From contig JXTB01000765.1 of assembly GCA_002914805.1 (NCBI GenBank), forward strand, positions 18,180 through 82,179: 64,000 bases of DNA. Reading direction: 5' to 3'. This DNA is from Parasponia andersonii (lineage: Eukaryota; Streptophyta; Magnoliopsida; Rosales; Cannabaceae). The notes beneath the pieces were generated by a model, which was not told where the DNA came from, made no database searches, and worked only from the letters and a program-made list of their open reading frames with translations. The translations under genes and the position numbers were made by a program. This document shows, one piece after another, positions 12,838 to 25,223 of the stretch (the first letter of the stretch is position 1; every line of letters begins with the position of its first letter).

Positions 12838-13203
12838 ATGGTCCTTTTTGGTTCTCAAATTCTGAAAAAGACCAAAAATATGGATGAAAAAGTGGTGCAA
12901 AGATCACCATCATCACAAAAGATGAAGAACTACAAGCTAAACATACCCGAAATTAACTTGGAGGAGTTGAAGAAACACACTCATATACTTGTTGTGTCCC
13001 CTAGAGGGGTACAAGCTCCTGCTGTAACAAAGTCTTCTAGTACAAGGTGGAACTGCCTCTGCTCCCCCACCACTCACGCCGGATCGTTCCGCTGCCGCCA
13101 CCACCGAAGTTCTGGCATGAACCGCGGAAGCTCGGTCGGCTCCAACCTCTCCGAATTGGCTCGTAAATCCGGTGCCATTGGTGACTCGCTCGAAGCTCAG
13201 TAG
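12838..13203 (+). CDS. Small plant protein with conserved Cys/His tail (serine-rich-protein-like)
   Basis: Single-exon ORF of 121 aa. The N-terminal half is basic and mixed in composition. The C-terminal half holds a block reading CLCSPTTHAGSFRCRHHR at about residues 74-91, followed by a Ser/Gly-rich stretch and LSELARKSGAIGDSLEAQ. A block of this kind (CxC-PTTH-GSFRC-HR) recurs in small plant proteins annotated only as serine-rich or uncharacterised; I know of no established biochemical role. The two Cys plus His pairs could bind metal, which is inference. GC content rises sharply across the block, as expected for coding sequence. A second in-frame Met at 12880 (MDEKVVQ) is an alternative start. 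Confidence 0.75.
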   Translation: MVLFGSQILKKTKNMDEKVVQRSPSSQKMKNYKLNIPEINLEELKKHTHILVVSPRGVQAPAVTKSSSTRWNCLCSPTTHAGSFRCRHHRSSGMNRGSSVGSNLSELARKSGAIGDSLEAQ

Positions 13204-14260
13204 GGTGCATGTGGAGATGACCATGGTTTTTGCTTGATACAACACATAAATATTTGATATATGTATTACATATTAAGTAGGGTGAAGGACATTAGTTCTT
13301 CTCTAGTAATTGCTTTATCGACTTATCTTGGTCTTAAGCTTTTGCTTGTAGGAATTAAGTGCCCATTTGCGTTCATTATATATTTGATTTATCTATATTG
13401 CAAGAACATTTCTCATTTAACACAATAGTACATTTCTCATTTAACACAATAGTTTGTTCATTCTACATTTCATGTATCCATTCCGAAGAAAAAGGCAATA
13501 CACATGAAAAATGTTAAACTATCTTGACAATTTGAAAAATAAAAATAAAAATCTCATAGTTGGAACAATAACTTGGGTGTCTGTAAATTAGTGTAAGAAA
13601 AAATTTCATATCTTAATTGTAATTTTTAAGGTATTTTTTTCTTGAAAAAAAAAAATGTGCTTACTAGTTATCTGATATCATGTTATTCAAATTATGAATG
13701 TGAGAAAAGAGCTAGAGGGCAACTTGGCAAAAATGGCTAAATTTTAGGCCTTTTTGAAACGTTTGTTTTTCATATACGGCAACAAAATGACTAATATACA
13801 GAGTATAAATATAAAAACTGACACACTCCATGTATGCTGAAACTTGTCTATCACTGTAAAAGAAAAAGAAAAAGAAAAATGCATGTGCTAATTACTACAA
13901 TAAATTGTAAAAGAGGGATACCACTTTAATTTCTCAAAGAGCTAAGGCTACTCCAAGCTGAGGAAATTAGGCAGAGGCCGGTAGCATGAGGACAATTTTT
14001 ATCTTTAGCTGTGTGTTTTAATAATTTAGTTTTATAGCAGCTTGACTTGTGAATCTTCAATTGAGATTTAAAAGCATAGCAATTAGCAGGGTAGATTAAA
14101 AAAAAAGTAAATAAACACCTATAAATTAGAACCGAGTTTGGACTTGTAACAAATTATGGGCCAAAAGCCCATACAAAAACTCACTGAATAACCGAAATGG
14201 GCTTGGCTAGGATTGTCTGAATCCGGCCCAGTCAATGAGTCAATAAGAAAAAAATTAGGA
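13204..14260. other. Intergenic with a short perfect tandem repeat
   Basis: AT-rich spacer. It contains a perfect 24-bp unit repeated twice (13406-13429 and 13430-13453). No gene is supported. Confidence 0.5.
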
Positions 14261-14266
14261 GTCTAA

Positions 14267-14280
14267 AAACGACGTCGTTT
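14267..14280. promoter_or_regulatory. 14-bp perfect palindrome AAACGACGTCGTTT
   Basis: Perfect palindrome with a central ACGT core, a possible bZIP-type contact. It lies upstream of the probable 5' UTR of the YL1-like gene. The identical 14-mer recurs at 25210-25223 upstream of the CBL gene. Regulatory function is inferred from position and recurrence. Confidence 0.5.
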
Positions 14281-16015
14281 AATACGGGGTTGTTGAACTT
14301 GGTCACCGCCTTCTTCCCTTCTCCGTTGCCGTCACCAGAAGGTGAGGAGGACTGAGGACTCACCCCTCGTTCTTGTATTTGCCAGTTTAGCTCTCTGCGA
14401 ATCCAATATTTCTCCCAAAAAAAACGCGTAGCTAAGGTAAGTAAGAACCATTTCATATTCCTTTCAAAGTTCTACTTTTTCCCCCCTCTGATTTTAATCT
14501 GTGAATTCTCTGTTTGGTTGCCTAGAAAATGCCAGGGAAAAAAAAATGGGGTCTTCTCATTTTAACCTACTTTGGTCCTTTTAGGTTCAATAAGGAAAAC
14601 CCATCTCCCAATTATGGTTTAATTCGGGCTTTGTTGGCTTATTACTGCATGTGCCTTCATGTCTATCAGTTTTCAAAGCTCTTATCTTCATATCATAATT
14701 TGGGTTATTTTGTTTTTTCTTGTTGGGCATGTCATATGTGTAATGTTACATGTTGCACCTTTTTTTTGGGTTTTTTTGTTAGTTTCGTTTGTCTTTGAAG
14801 GTTTAAAGCTTTCAGCTGGTTTATTAATTGAAATTCTAGCGTATTAACAACTAAACTTTTACCCGTCTTGTTCTCAACCCAAATTCAATTTTCTGATTTC
14901 ATGTCTTGTAAGAATACTAATGGGGAATTTTGAGAGAACTCGATGTGTAAAACTATTTTCTCTGGGCTCTCTTCGGAGTTTGTATCTTCCTTGGCCCTAA
15001 TCTGTTGGTTTTTGCTGCATTACTTTCGTAAGTTTCTTGTGTCTTGACGTTGAGATTTCCGAACTTTTGGAATCGTCATCGAACAGTTTGTAGACTGATT
15101 ATTCTTCCGGTATAAGTGGGGTACTGCTGTTCCGGTTTCTCTTTCTTCCTTAGGTGAACAGGGACAGCTTGGAGCTTCCCTTTTACAGATTTTATGTGAG
15201 TTTTGGTTTGATTTGTATTGATTTTTTTTTTTTTCTGTTTTTTAATAATATTCCCTCCTAGTTTGGAGGAATGCTGATTAAGACAAACTTATAAATTTCT
15301 TAGTTTCCCCCTAATTTACTGTAGTTATTTGATTGTGGTTCTTCCTTCATAATACTTTGATTAAACAAGTAAACAAGATGGTCTGAAAAATTTGTGAATA
15401 ACCAGCTGTGTGACTGCAACAAAAGCTTTCTCCCCACTTCTGATTTTTTATATTATTTATTTGGTTAGATGTTTCATTCCAGTAGTTCGTGTTTATGAAA
15501 TGGACTCCAAAATTGAAACCTCATTTTGTTTTGAGTTTAATTTATTTTTTCATTGTTATATTCTTGGTTTGTGGAACAGTGCCAGATTGGACAGAAGAGA
15601 CGCTTTGGATTATATCCCCTGTTTTTCCTCCTTTTTCTCTTCATAGCTTATTTGAGTTCTGTAATGTAAGGATCGAAAGCCTCATGCAATCAGTCTTTTG
15701 GGTTGTCTAAACTCTGATAGATGCATCTGTCTTATTTTGATGCTTGTGGTTGAAGATGCTGTAATTAATTAGTCATAGTAAACTGTGGTTTTTCATCCCG
15801 AACTTTTCATTAATACATTCTAGTCCTCTATCTTGGTCATGGATATGTTTGTATACTCAAGTTCTTTTTCAGTTCTTAAGAGAATCATACACTGGATTTC
15901 TGTGAAGTTCGTTAAATTACTCTTTAAATGTTCACTTGGTCTTCTTATATTTCTCGTGTCATTTTTGTAATACAATCAACAACATTTCAGGTCATTCTCC
16001 ATCAGAGTAATTAAG

Positions 16016-17715
16016 ATGCCAATGCTTACTACAGCTGCAAGCACTGTTGTCAGCTCTCCGCTTCTACCACCAGGTTTGTAAACTTTTATCCTAGCTTTGT
16101 TTAATTCACCTGACGAACCTTTTTTGTTTTTTTCTTTTTGGCTTCAGTTTACGAGCAATTAGGAATAAAGGCTTTGGTTGATTCTGCATGATATGATTAA
16201 GTTACCCAGTCCTGAACTTCTTTGTTTTTCCCTACCTGGAAGGTAGAAACAAAGTAATAAAAGAATAAAAGCTGTGTGTGTGTGTGTGTGTGTATATATA
16301 TCAATTAAAACAAGCTATAGGTTCACTGCATTCTAAGTTTCTGGTCTGGTAATATGGACATGCCTAGCGATTCCACATGGTATCTTTCCTGCATTCTTAC
16401 CTTTATTAGGACATGCTACTTAGTCTTACTTGCCTCTTCTATTATGAGAGTGAAAAAATGTGCTTCTTGACCTCACTGGACCAGGGACTTTTAGTGTCCA
16501 TTTTTTGGTATCCACTTATTTACAACCTTTTCTTTATTTAATGAAATTTTCACATTTTGATTGCAATGATTGTACTGAAATATCAACTGTTTTGTATTTG
16601 TCTGCTGCAAAAACAGTGGGATGTAAGCAACAAAGTAAATCTGGTGTGTGCTACCAGTTTCTACCATTGGCTACAGAATGCACACCAGTTAAGAGTATTA
16701 AGTTCGGACCAGTTAAGTGTGGTACACCCATTTTGTCTAGGGAGATAAGTAAAGTAGTCATGCTTTCTACTCGAAGACAGTCTTGTGCTTTCATATGTGC
16801 TGCTGCTTTGGTAAGCTTTGTCATTCCATATGTCCCTACTTTCTTTCTTTGTTATATGGTGATAAATTTTGTACCAGTTGCATGTTTCAACTCTTGATTA
16901 CAGGAATTACATGACATTTCAATTGCTGACAAGATTTTATCTTCCTGAAAAGTCTTAAAATATTCGCTTTTAAAGTGATGGAAACGGTTTTTTCCATTCT
17001 TCATCTTCTTGTGTTCCTATAATTACTGAATTGAATCCTCCAAGAAGATATGTCTCAGTCTTAAATTCTGATTTACAGAATGCCAGATGTGCTGCGGAGC
17101 AAACCCAAACAGTTACGCGTCAGGCTCCTACAATTACTCACATGCCAAGTAATAGCTATTGTCTTTGCTTCAATGCTACTCATATATATCAGCACATAGG
17201 TGGTTCTTGTTTACTCTAGGTAGAAGATTTTAAAGAAGCCTCCTGGAGGCATTGGTGGACAAGTGGTTAGTTGGTTGACATGAACTATATATGCTTGTGT
17301 ACTGAAGTTGCATAGTATTTGACTATTGAACATTTCCTACCACAAGCGTGAGCAAAACCTTTGCTTTTTCAAGTCTTGGTTGCTTCGTGGCAGTTCTTAA
17401 TATTTTCAGTTATTTGATACTTGGAACTGTGTGGAGTCTTTTTTCGAGGATCTTTTTGTCGTCTTTAAATTTCTGAGATCAATTTTGATAGTATCTGACG
17501 TTTTGTTGCAATATACAGCGAAGGAAAAGTTACCAGATCTCGATGACGGTGGGACTGGCTTTCCTCCACGTGACGATGGTGATGGTGGTGGGGGGGGTGG
17601 GGGCGGTGGAGGCAATTGGTCTGGTGGGTTCTTCTTTTTCGGTTTTCTTCTTTTCCTTGGCTTCTTGAAGGATAAAGAGGGGGAGGAAACTTATAGAGAA
17701 GACAGAAGAAGATGA
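16016..17715 (+). CDS. YL1: YELLOW LEAF 1-like chloroplast protein
   Basis: Four exons: 16016-16073, 16617-16810, 17079-17148 and 17519-17715, giving 172 aa. The N-terminus is Ser/Thr/Ala-rich with few acids, fitting a plastid transit peptide. The C-terminus has an acidic DLDDGG stretch, a run of about ten Gly, then GNWSGGFFFFGFLLFLGFLK and a charged tail ending REDRRR. This Gly-run plus aromatic hydrophobic segment resembles, from memory, the plant YELLOW LEAF 1 family; rice YL1 is reported to support chloroplast ATP synthase biogenesis. The hydrophobic segment could sit in the thylakoid membrane. Introns may also lie in the long 5' leader (about 14.3-16.0 kb). Splice phases are consistent; the family name is less certain than the gene structure. 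Confidence 0.72.
16274..16300. repeat. (TG)n(TA)n microsatellite
   Basis: Alternating TG then TA dinucleotides in intron 1 of the YL1-like gene. A likely length-variable site. Confidence 0.8.
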
Positions 17716-18660
17716 GACAATTTTTTTGGGATCTTCAGAATTGTTGGATATTTTAGCTCAATATTTTGGTGCTTCTTCGGCGTGATTATTTCTGTACCCA
17801 TGGATAACTTCTGGCATCCAAATTATGGATGCAATTTTTTTTTTGGGTCGATCTTATTTAGTCGTTATTTCACTTGTGCATGTTCATATTGAACTAAAGC
17901 TGGGGAGCAATAGGACAGTTATAAAATGTTCATCTTGAACTATAGCTGCTGAGCAATAGGACAATTATGCAATAATTAGTTCGAAGTAATATTAAAACCT
18001 TTTGTAGAATTTTACCGGTTTGATTTTTCTCTTGATTTGTTTCAACCATCATAAGGTGAATGAAATTGTACAAAGCATCTTTGCTTACAAAGAAAACAGG
18101 ATTATTAAACAACAAAGTTTCTTTATTATCATCGTTTTGTTGCACGCATGATCCATCCCAGGCATTATAAATTCGTTTTCAGTTGTTAAAGCTCTCAACA
18201 TGATTCTATAGGAAATGTGTTTTTGCTTAGTCCCTTTGTGGTCTTCTATAGGAATTGTGTTTTGGCTTAGTCCCTTTGGGGTCTATTAAAACAGTCAGAC
18301 TTATTAAAAATAATGGGAATACTAGATTTGGTAATGCCGTGCAGAGTTTGTTGTTTGTAGAGATAGCTAGTAGAGCATCATAAACCAACTGTTAATTGTT
18401 AAATGACTCTGAAGCACTCCATGCAACAAATGCTGTACCCACACAAACTAGTCGAATAATATAAAAAATAGACAGGGTGAATGATCTTTTTTAACCAAAA
18501 AAGAGGCAATCTACTTCTCGATGTTGATAATACATTAGTTTAACTGATCGCTGCCTACAATCTTCTACTCGCCATTAATAAAAGATGTATGGAGACAAGG
18601 AGGAATAGAAGACAGTAAGGTAAAGAAAACAAAACTTTAGGCCATATAAATAAAACAAAT
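17716..18660. repeat. Convergent 3' ends with two short tandem duplications
   Basis: Region between the + strand YL1-like gene and the - strand WW-domain gene. It carries two independent doublets: 46-bp period at 17881/17927 (shared gagcaatagga core) and 40-bp period at 18205/18245 (shared gcttagtcccttt core). Probably 3' UTR and spacer. No further gene seen. Confidence 0.65.
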
Positions 18661-18663
18661 GGC

Positions 18664-21600
18664 TTATTTTGTTGGTTTGATCCATGTAGTATCCGAAGTG
18701 ACGATGTTTCCGTAATAAACCTGCTTCGATGATTGATCCCAGTATGCCTGACATTAAAAAGGAAAAACAAATTAGTGTTATCAGTTGTAAACACAAACGA
18801 AAGACAAATTGAACAACTCATAAGAAATAAAACCATATTGAATCATGTTCGGATTCACTATGAATACTCCTCTATACTCTCGTAGAGAATCAAGTGTTTC
18901 AAAGGTCCTCACATAAATGAAACGCAAAAAAGTAAAAAGTACCTGCCACCCAGGTGGGAGATCCCTTGAAAGTTCAGTTAAATCAGGCTGCTGGTTTTCG
19001 TCATTACGTGACTCTGGTGATGTTTGTGCAGCTTCCTTGGCTAGTTGAGCTCTCCTTCGCTTCACCCGCTCCCTCCTATGAGATGCACACACAGAATATT
19101 AGAAAAAGTCTTGGTGGTCTGTACCAGGAGTATCTGAACTCTCCACAAAAAAGTGGGTGTAAAAGGAGGATGATCAGCAGAAACCAAGTTCGGATGTAAA
19201 GAGCAATATTAATTATCTGTAATCCTGCTAATTAATTAAAAATAATTCTAGCTAATTTAGACTCATACCAATCACCACCCAGTGGCTGAAAATTGGCATT
19301 ATCTTTGGCCTCTCCACTGGCAATCTGTTGTGCCCGCCATTCCTGCAATAAAAAGAAAATAAGGAACCTGAAGTAGTAGAGCATTGCACCGAGTAAAAAG
19401 TGAAGAGTATACCTCTATTTCCTTTTGCCGCTTCCTTTCTAACATCTCATAAGCATTTTCCGGTTCCTCCTCATCTTCAAGCAGCTCTTCTTTTGCTGCC
19501 TTCCACTGGTTAAATACATATGATAATATGAGACAAAAGGAAAGCAATAATGTGAATGTAATGAAGATGCAACCTGTGGCAATCGATTAGTGCGTAAGCT
19601 ACAATGCATACCTTGTTTACCAAACTAGAAACTTTCTTATTTGACCTCAGGGATGGGGCAACAGCAACTGTCCGCTTTTTACCACGTGTAACTGACCAAG
19701 AATAAGCAAGTCTTAGTAAGTGAACAAGAATCCATAAAATAAAGTGGATCATGCTTGTAATGAGTGAAAGTAAAATCACAACTCTGAAGTATTGCAACTA
19801 AATACCCAAAATATTAGTGAAATTATACTCAACTTTGAGATGGAGGTTGATTAATGCTAACTGATATCTTTCGCCATTATTTGAACATAATGATATAAGT
19901 TTTCTGATTATTATACCCGCAAAAGTATCTATAATTGGAAGCAACAAAAAATAAAGAGTTTTATCATTTAAAAATAAATAAATAAAATTTCTCTCCATAA
20001 GCTTCAAAAGTTAAAAAGATGAAGCTTTTAAACACTGGCAGAGTAACTTAATCAAGCTTGTGAGCATTGTTAAAGGTAAACCAAAAGGGGAAGTTAGCCA
20101 ACAGAAAAAAGGATTGAAAGAAGAAACAACCAAAAAAAAAAATCTCCATAGTAACATAAGCCTCTGAAACTTTACCTTTAGACTGAACCTTAGTAGCCAT
20201 TGAGGATGCAGAAACAGCAGAAGTTGCAGAGGCAGCCGTAGTTGATGGAAGTGAAACACTCTCTTTTGCAGAAACAATTGCAGGTGCTTGGACAGTGGCT
20301 GTGGTGGAAAGAACCTCCAGAGATGCCCTATCAGTCTCACCACCAACAGCAAAGCTGCTGCTATCATTAGCAGGTGGCAACGTATTTCCGCCTGCTTCAA
20401 CTAGGGAATGAACCGGTCCAATACGATCAGAAACAAGCATTTCATAGCTAACTGAAGCAGGCTCTACATTAAGTTGAGATGATTCTGCACTACTAACCCC
20501 AGGGGCAGGAGGTACTATCGCATCTTGGAGCTCATAATAAGCAACAGCTGTGATAGGGTTAGCTGTGATTTGAGGAGTTTCAGTATATGTGTTTGGAACA
20601 GCACCATAGTAGACTGGTGCATGTCCATAAAAGTTACTGCTTGGGACTTCAGTAGCTACATGCCCATAATATTCAAAACCAGAATTTTGATATGACAAAT
20701 TGAATTGATCTGCATATGGAGGAGGTGGACCTGTCTCTGGGTATGATGGAGGTGGAGGATACATGGGTTCAAGTGGCTCATCCGGTGGGGGTGGAGGAAT
20801 CTGTTCATTATCTGGTGGTGGTGGGGGAATCCACTCCTCGTCTGGGGGAGGGGGAACAGTAAATACCTCATCCGAAACTACAGATGTGTACTCTGCAGGT
20901 TGAATGGGCTGAATTGATTGCGTAAGCACAGCAAACTCCTGGGCACCTGATGCATCGGCAATGGTTGTATTGCCCGCAGAACTAGCATCATCAACCTCCA
21001 TGTCAACGTCCATGTCGACATCTTCCGCAGCATGTAACCCTTGCTTTGGATTTAATTCATCGAGACAAGCCGTCCCATTTACTTGTTCACCAGCATTAAC
21101 ATGCATGTTAGGAATGGCATCAGTAGCATCAAGATCTTTAGGGAATATTGCTGATGTGTTAACAATGGCAGAAACATCCGAATTCTCTAAATAAACTCTT
21201 TTTCCTATTTCACCGGCTTCAGATTTGTGCTTGGTGCTTTCTTGAATTTTGTCATCAAAATGTGTACGTTCACCGTCTGAAAATTCAGCATTAATAGAAT
21301 CCTCAAGCTGTTTAAGCTGCCTTTCAGAATGTACCCAAAATTGATGCAGAGATGATCCAAAAGATGAAAGTGATTTAATATCAGAAAGCCTAATCTCAAG
21401 TTCTATAATGTATTTTGAGATGTGGTCAAGACTTTGCAATTGGCCATCAAACCTGAAAAATATTATTTAACAATTAGAAAGTACAAAAATCATCAAATAA
21501 TTTCGGAAGGAATTGCAACTATATTGAAGACCAAGACAAGCATAGATTAAGCTTTGCTAAGGAAGCTTACCCTTTTACTGACTTCAATCTCTCTATCAAA

Positions 21601-23459
21601 GACTCACTGTGTTTAACAAGAGAAGAAGAAAGATCCATTCCAGACTCATGATCTTCCATGCCTATCGTACCATGCACAAACTTATCAGAAACAGCCTTCA
21701 TAGAACTCCCATCACCTAAAGTAGCATCGACGGAAGAAGAGTTGACAACATTATTATCCCAGTTTGTATCATTTAGGGACTCATTTTTCACTGCTTCACC
21801 CCACTCAACCGGATGAGACCCTTCAATATGTGTCGTCACAGCTGAAAGACCGTTAAATGTCAAACCTGAACTCAAGTTGGGATCTTGTGTATCAAGAAAA
21901 ACATTTTCTGTTCTCTCAGTAACGGTGGCAGTGTTATGATTATCTGCCAACTCAGATGCCTGAGCCAATACTTCCGGCATTTCCCATGAAGTTTCTCCAG
22001 TTTCTGTGTTCCAATAATAGTACTGGTTACTTTCCTCGTGCATTACAATCTGCCAACCAGAACCAACATCTCCACTCTGTTGTAGGTCGGACGTTACAGG
22101 GGCAGCAACCTGTCCTGTCTCTAAGTCCTTGCCTAAATCAGTTGAGGCTCCAGCATCGCTTTCTCTTTTATCTGTGTCATCTAGGTTCTGGTTAATATCA
22201 GGAGAAGCGGAGTCTTTATCCTTTTCATGTTTGTTGACCTCACTAGCATTCACATCCAAATCGATACGACTTTCTCCATGTAAAACCTCAGCCTGTTTAT
22301 TAGCACATAAAACTACAAAGTATGAAATAAATAATATAATCTGACTTTCAACTGCAAAGAATCATTTCAAACAATTAAAAACATAGCATGTTCCAACTAA
22401 AGACTTCCTAGTACGAATAAAATATAATTGCTAAGGACCAGAGGCATGGACATTTAGCTAATTTAGTCAAATATGTTAATTACCTCATCGTTGATTCCAA
22501 CAAAGGAATTTCCCCCAGTAGCATTATCAAGTATCTCATCCAAGTCATCTTCCAATTCGCCATCACTATATTGCCCAAGTAAGAGCAGTGGATTTTCTGG
22601 TCGCTGACCTAAAGACAAAAGAAACACTAGCTTATCAGACACTTCCCAGACTATAAAGAAACTAAAAAGAAAAATATGGACAACCCAGCTCTTGAAATAT
22701 TCATGTATATGTTTGAAAAATAGGGACAATGAAAGCATTCTAAGAGTTGCTAAAAATCAAAATAATGATTTCAGCATCCACTCATCACAGCGCTCCTGTT
22801 ACACATCAAAACAAGAAGTCAGCCGTGTATAAATCAAAATAAAGCCAGAGACATACGAACCGATAGGAAAATTTTCCTGCAGAATTCTCCAAAATGCTTC
22901 AACGCTGCCAAAAAGGATATAAATCCACAGTGGCAGGGCCCGAACTGATCTGACAATGTAATGTATGTTCTCAACAAGACCATAGCCCACCCTACAGTCT
23001 GCTGAAAACAATTTCTTGTAGCAAAACAAGATAACATGTCTTGTACTGTACATATAGTTCCATAATTTCACCACCAACATAATGTTGAGCACACATGTCC
23101 CCCTACATAGTCCTTTTCGTAGAAAAACTGACGGAACCCACCTGAAGAAGACGGTGAATTGGGTAACCCAGCACGAGGTTTCGAGTCTATAGCCTCTCCA
23201 ACTCCACCATTTACACTGGAGCCACCCAAGTCTTCTCCTAAGCCAATCAAAACACAAAATTCAAAACCCAAAATACACAAATTCAAAGTAGACTTCTAGC
23301 TTTCTTGAGGAGTATTTCCATTCAAAACTACACAGATAACTAAAAGTAGAGTCTTTTAGAGATTTTCCCCACATGGGTTCTCATTCTTATGGGTTTACAC
23401 ACTTCCTCATTGAAATCCAGACGAAACCCTACGCATGAAAACCAATTATATACCAATAC

Positions 23460-23493
<34 letters not shown>

Positions 23494-23590
23494 AGAAAGA
23501 AATACCAGAGGGTTCCGCGAAGAGGTCGAGCTTGACTCTGCGACCAGAGTTGGACATAGCTGCGAGGCGACGCTCTTTTCTTTTCCCCAT
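18664..23590 (-). CDS. Two-WW-domain protein, FNBP4-like
   Basis: Ten exons read on the minus strand: 23590-23506, 23237-23142, 22608-22484, 22292-21571, 21452-20176, 19691-19612, 19505-19413, 19342-19269, 19075-18943, 18747-18664. Joined they give 922 aa. WW domain 1 is at about residues 181-210 (GWQIVMHEESNQYYYW, then TSWEMP). WW domain 2 is at the very C-terminus, about 889-921 (LPPGWQAYW, then TTWIKP). Between them is a Pro-rich block with repeated PPPPP-DE units and a charged coiled segment (EELLEDEEEPENAYEMLERK). This layout matches animal formin-binding protein 4 and its plant homologues; a role in splicing or RNA processing is possible through Pro-ligand binding. No catalytic domain is present. 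A second Met, 11 codons in, is an alternative start. Confidence 0.9.
23461..23491. repeat. (TA)n microsatellite
   Basis: About 15 TA units at the 5' end of intron 1 of the WW-domain gene, 15 nt from its splice donor. Perfectly self-complementary and likely length-variable. Confidence 0.9.
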
Positions 23591-23925
23591 CGATTCGATT
23601 GAGTGAATGAAATGGTTTGTTTATCTTGTCTAACGCTTCTTCTGATCAAAGCTTCAAATTCAAATCCAAACCCCCGATTCTCGATTTCGATTCCTCAAAA
23701 TTAGGGTTTTGATTGGATTACATTCGATTTGATTTGAAATTTGGGGGAAAAATGGAATATAAAGTAGGGATTTCGGGCTTTCATATCCGAAGTAGAAACC
23801 GCCGCCGCCAGCGCCGTCTTCTGCCACGTCACCTCTATAAAATTGGGCCCACCGCTTAACAGTGTGTCGACCATTTTTTTTTTCCTCAAACGATAATTAC
23901 CCATTTAGTTCTTTAAAGTGGACAA

Positions 23926-24493
23926 TAAACCTGTCAAAATAGGCCGGGTCGAATGGGCTGTCCATTGGAGCCCATTGGACCCGGTTCGGTCTGGCCCGGT
24001 AAAGATATACTCAATTCCAGTCGGGTCTTATTCTCATGGTCGGGGTGAGCCTAACATTCTGAGTCTGTTCCGATTATTAGTTTTTTAAAAAAAATTTGAA
24101 TTTATTATTTTTCAAATTTAATTTATTTTTTTTCATCAACTTATTACTTAAGTTATATATTATTTTTTAATTTTATCATAAAACTTGTAAAATTATTGGT
24201 GATAAAAGTTTTATCACATATTCATATATATAATTTTTTTTAATTATTAAAATTCATAAAAAAATATATCTAAATACATTTTAAAAAATGGGCCAAAATA
24301 CGGGCTAGCCTAGGCCCGACCCGCCTAGGCCATAAGACCGGGTTGGGCCTCCTCATAATTCATACTGGCCGAATCGGGCCTGGACCGTCACTTAAAAATA
24401 CCTATTATGGGTGGGTCGGGCCTGACCCGTCACTTGAAAATACCCGTTATGGGTGGGCCAGGTCAGGCCGGCCCGCCCATTTTGACAGCTCTA
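23926..24493. mobile_element. hAT-type MITE with 8-bp TSD
   Basis: Non-coding 568-bp element bounded by inverted termini: left end TAAACCTGTCAAAATAGGC, right end in reverse complement TAGAGCTGTCAAAATGGGC. They match at 15 of 19 positions. A perfect 8-bp direct repeat GTGGACAA flanks it at 23918-23925 and 24494-24501. Eight-bp duplications and TIRs of this kind are typical of hAT transposons. Subterminal GC-rich direct and inverted GGGTCGGGCC-like motifs occur on both sides of an AT-rich core. It has no transposase, so it is non-autonomous. Confidence 0.85.
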
Positions 24494-24501
24494 GTGGACA
24501 A

Positions 24502-25200
24502 ATACAGTTTCTTTTTTCTTTTTTTTTTAGCTAACAATTATGCTATCATGAAAACATATTCTTTACTTGCTCAAAAATTTTATCAAAAAAAAAAACATAA
24601 TCTTTAGAATAACCTGTTGAATAAATTCCTCCAATCTTGATTTTAATCGGTCCATCATACCAAGTCAAGTGTAATTAAATAGTTGACTGACTTGAGGGGG
24701 TAAAAAAAAAAAAAAAGCTAAGCATTCCAACATAGAAACTCAAAATTTAGGTAAATATTACAGACCCATTAAAAAAAAAAAAACCTAACACAAAAGTAAA
24801 GCTACTATGAACATTTTGAACTTTGAGAAAGAGTACCACAGATCTACCAATCTCCTTTTTTTTCGGTCTTTTATTTTTATTTTTATTTTTCTCCATTTTA
24901 CTAGATTCATCTCAAGTTATTGGAATTTGCATGGAGAAAACTTGCACAATCAAAAAGAGAAAAGCTCCAAGATAGAGTAGACAAATGTAATTTTGACAAA
25001 AAAAAATTCAAGGATAATTATGATAGGATTATTAACTAATAATTATTCTAATTACTCATTTATTTAAGGAAAAAAAAAAAGGTAATTATGATTCTTGTTA
25101 TTGTTTCAGAAGATAATTTGGTGATATCATAACTATAGAATTTCTTGAACTAGTCAAATAGCAAAAAAAACAAAAACAAAAACATAATTTTCGAATGTAC
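24502..25200. other. AT-rich spacer upstream of CBL gene
   Basis: Long A and T runs, no supported gene. It probably includes the distal promoter of the CBL gene. Confidence 0.5.
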
Positions 25201-25209
25201 TTAGCATCC

Positions 25210-25223
25210 AAACGACGTCGTTT
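25210..25223. promoter_or_regulatory. 14-bp perfect palindrome AAACGACGTCGTTT
   Basis: Identical to the palindrome at 14267-14280. It lies about 200-250 bp upstream of the likely transcribed leader of the CBL gene (T/C-rich sequence from about 25430). A shared promoter element is inferred. Confidence 0.5.

Noticed and set aside
17406-17615. Minus-strand polyproline ORF opposite the YL1-like last exon
   Set aside because: It is the antisense of the Gly-run codons in the real exon.
20656-21399. Other-frame minus-strand ORFs inside the WW-domain gene
   Set aside because: They overlap the large Pro-rich exon in a shifted frame; only the frame with matching splice phases and WW domains is coding.
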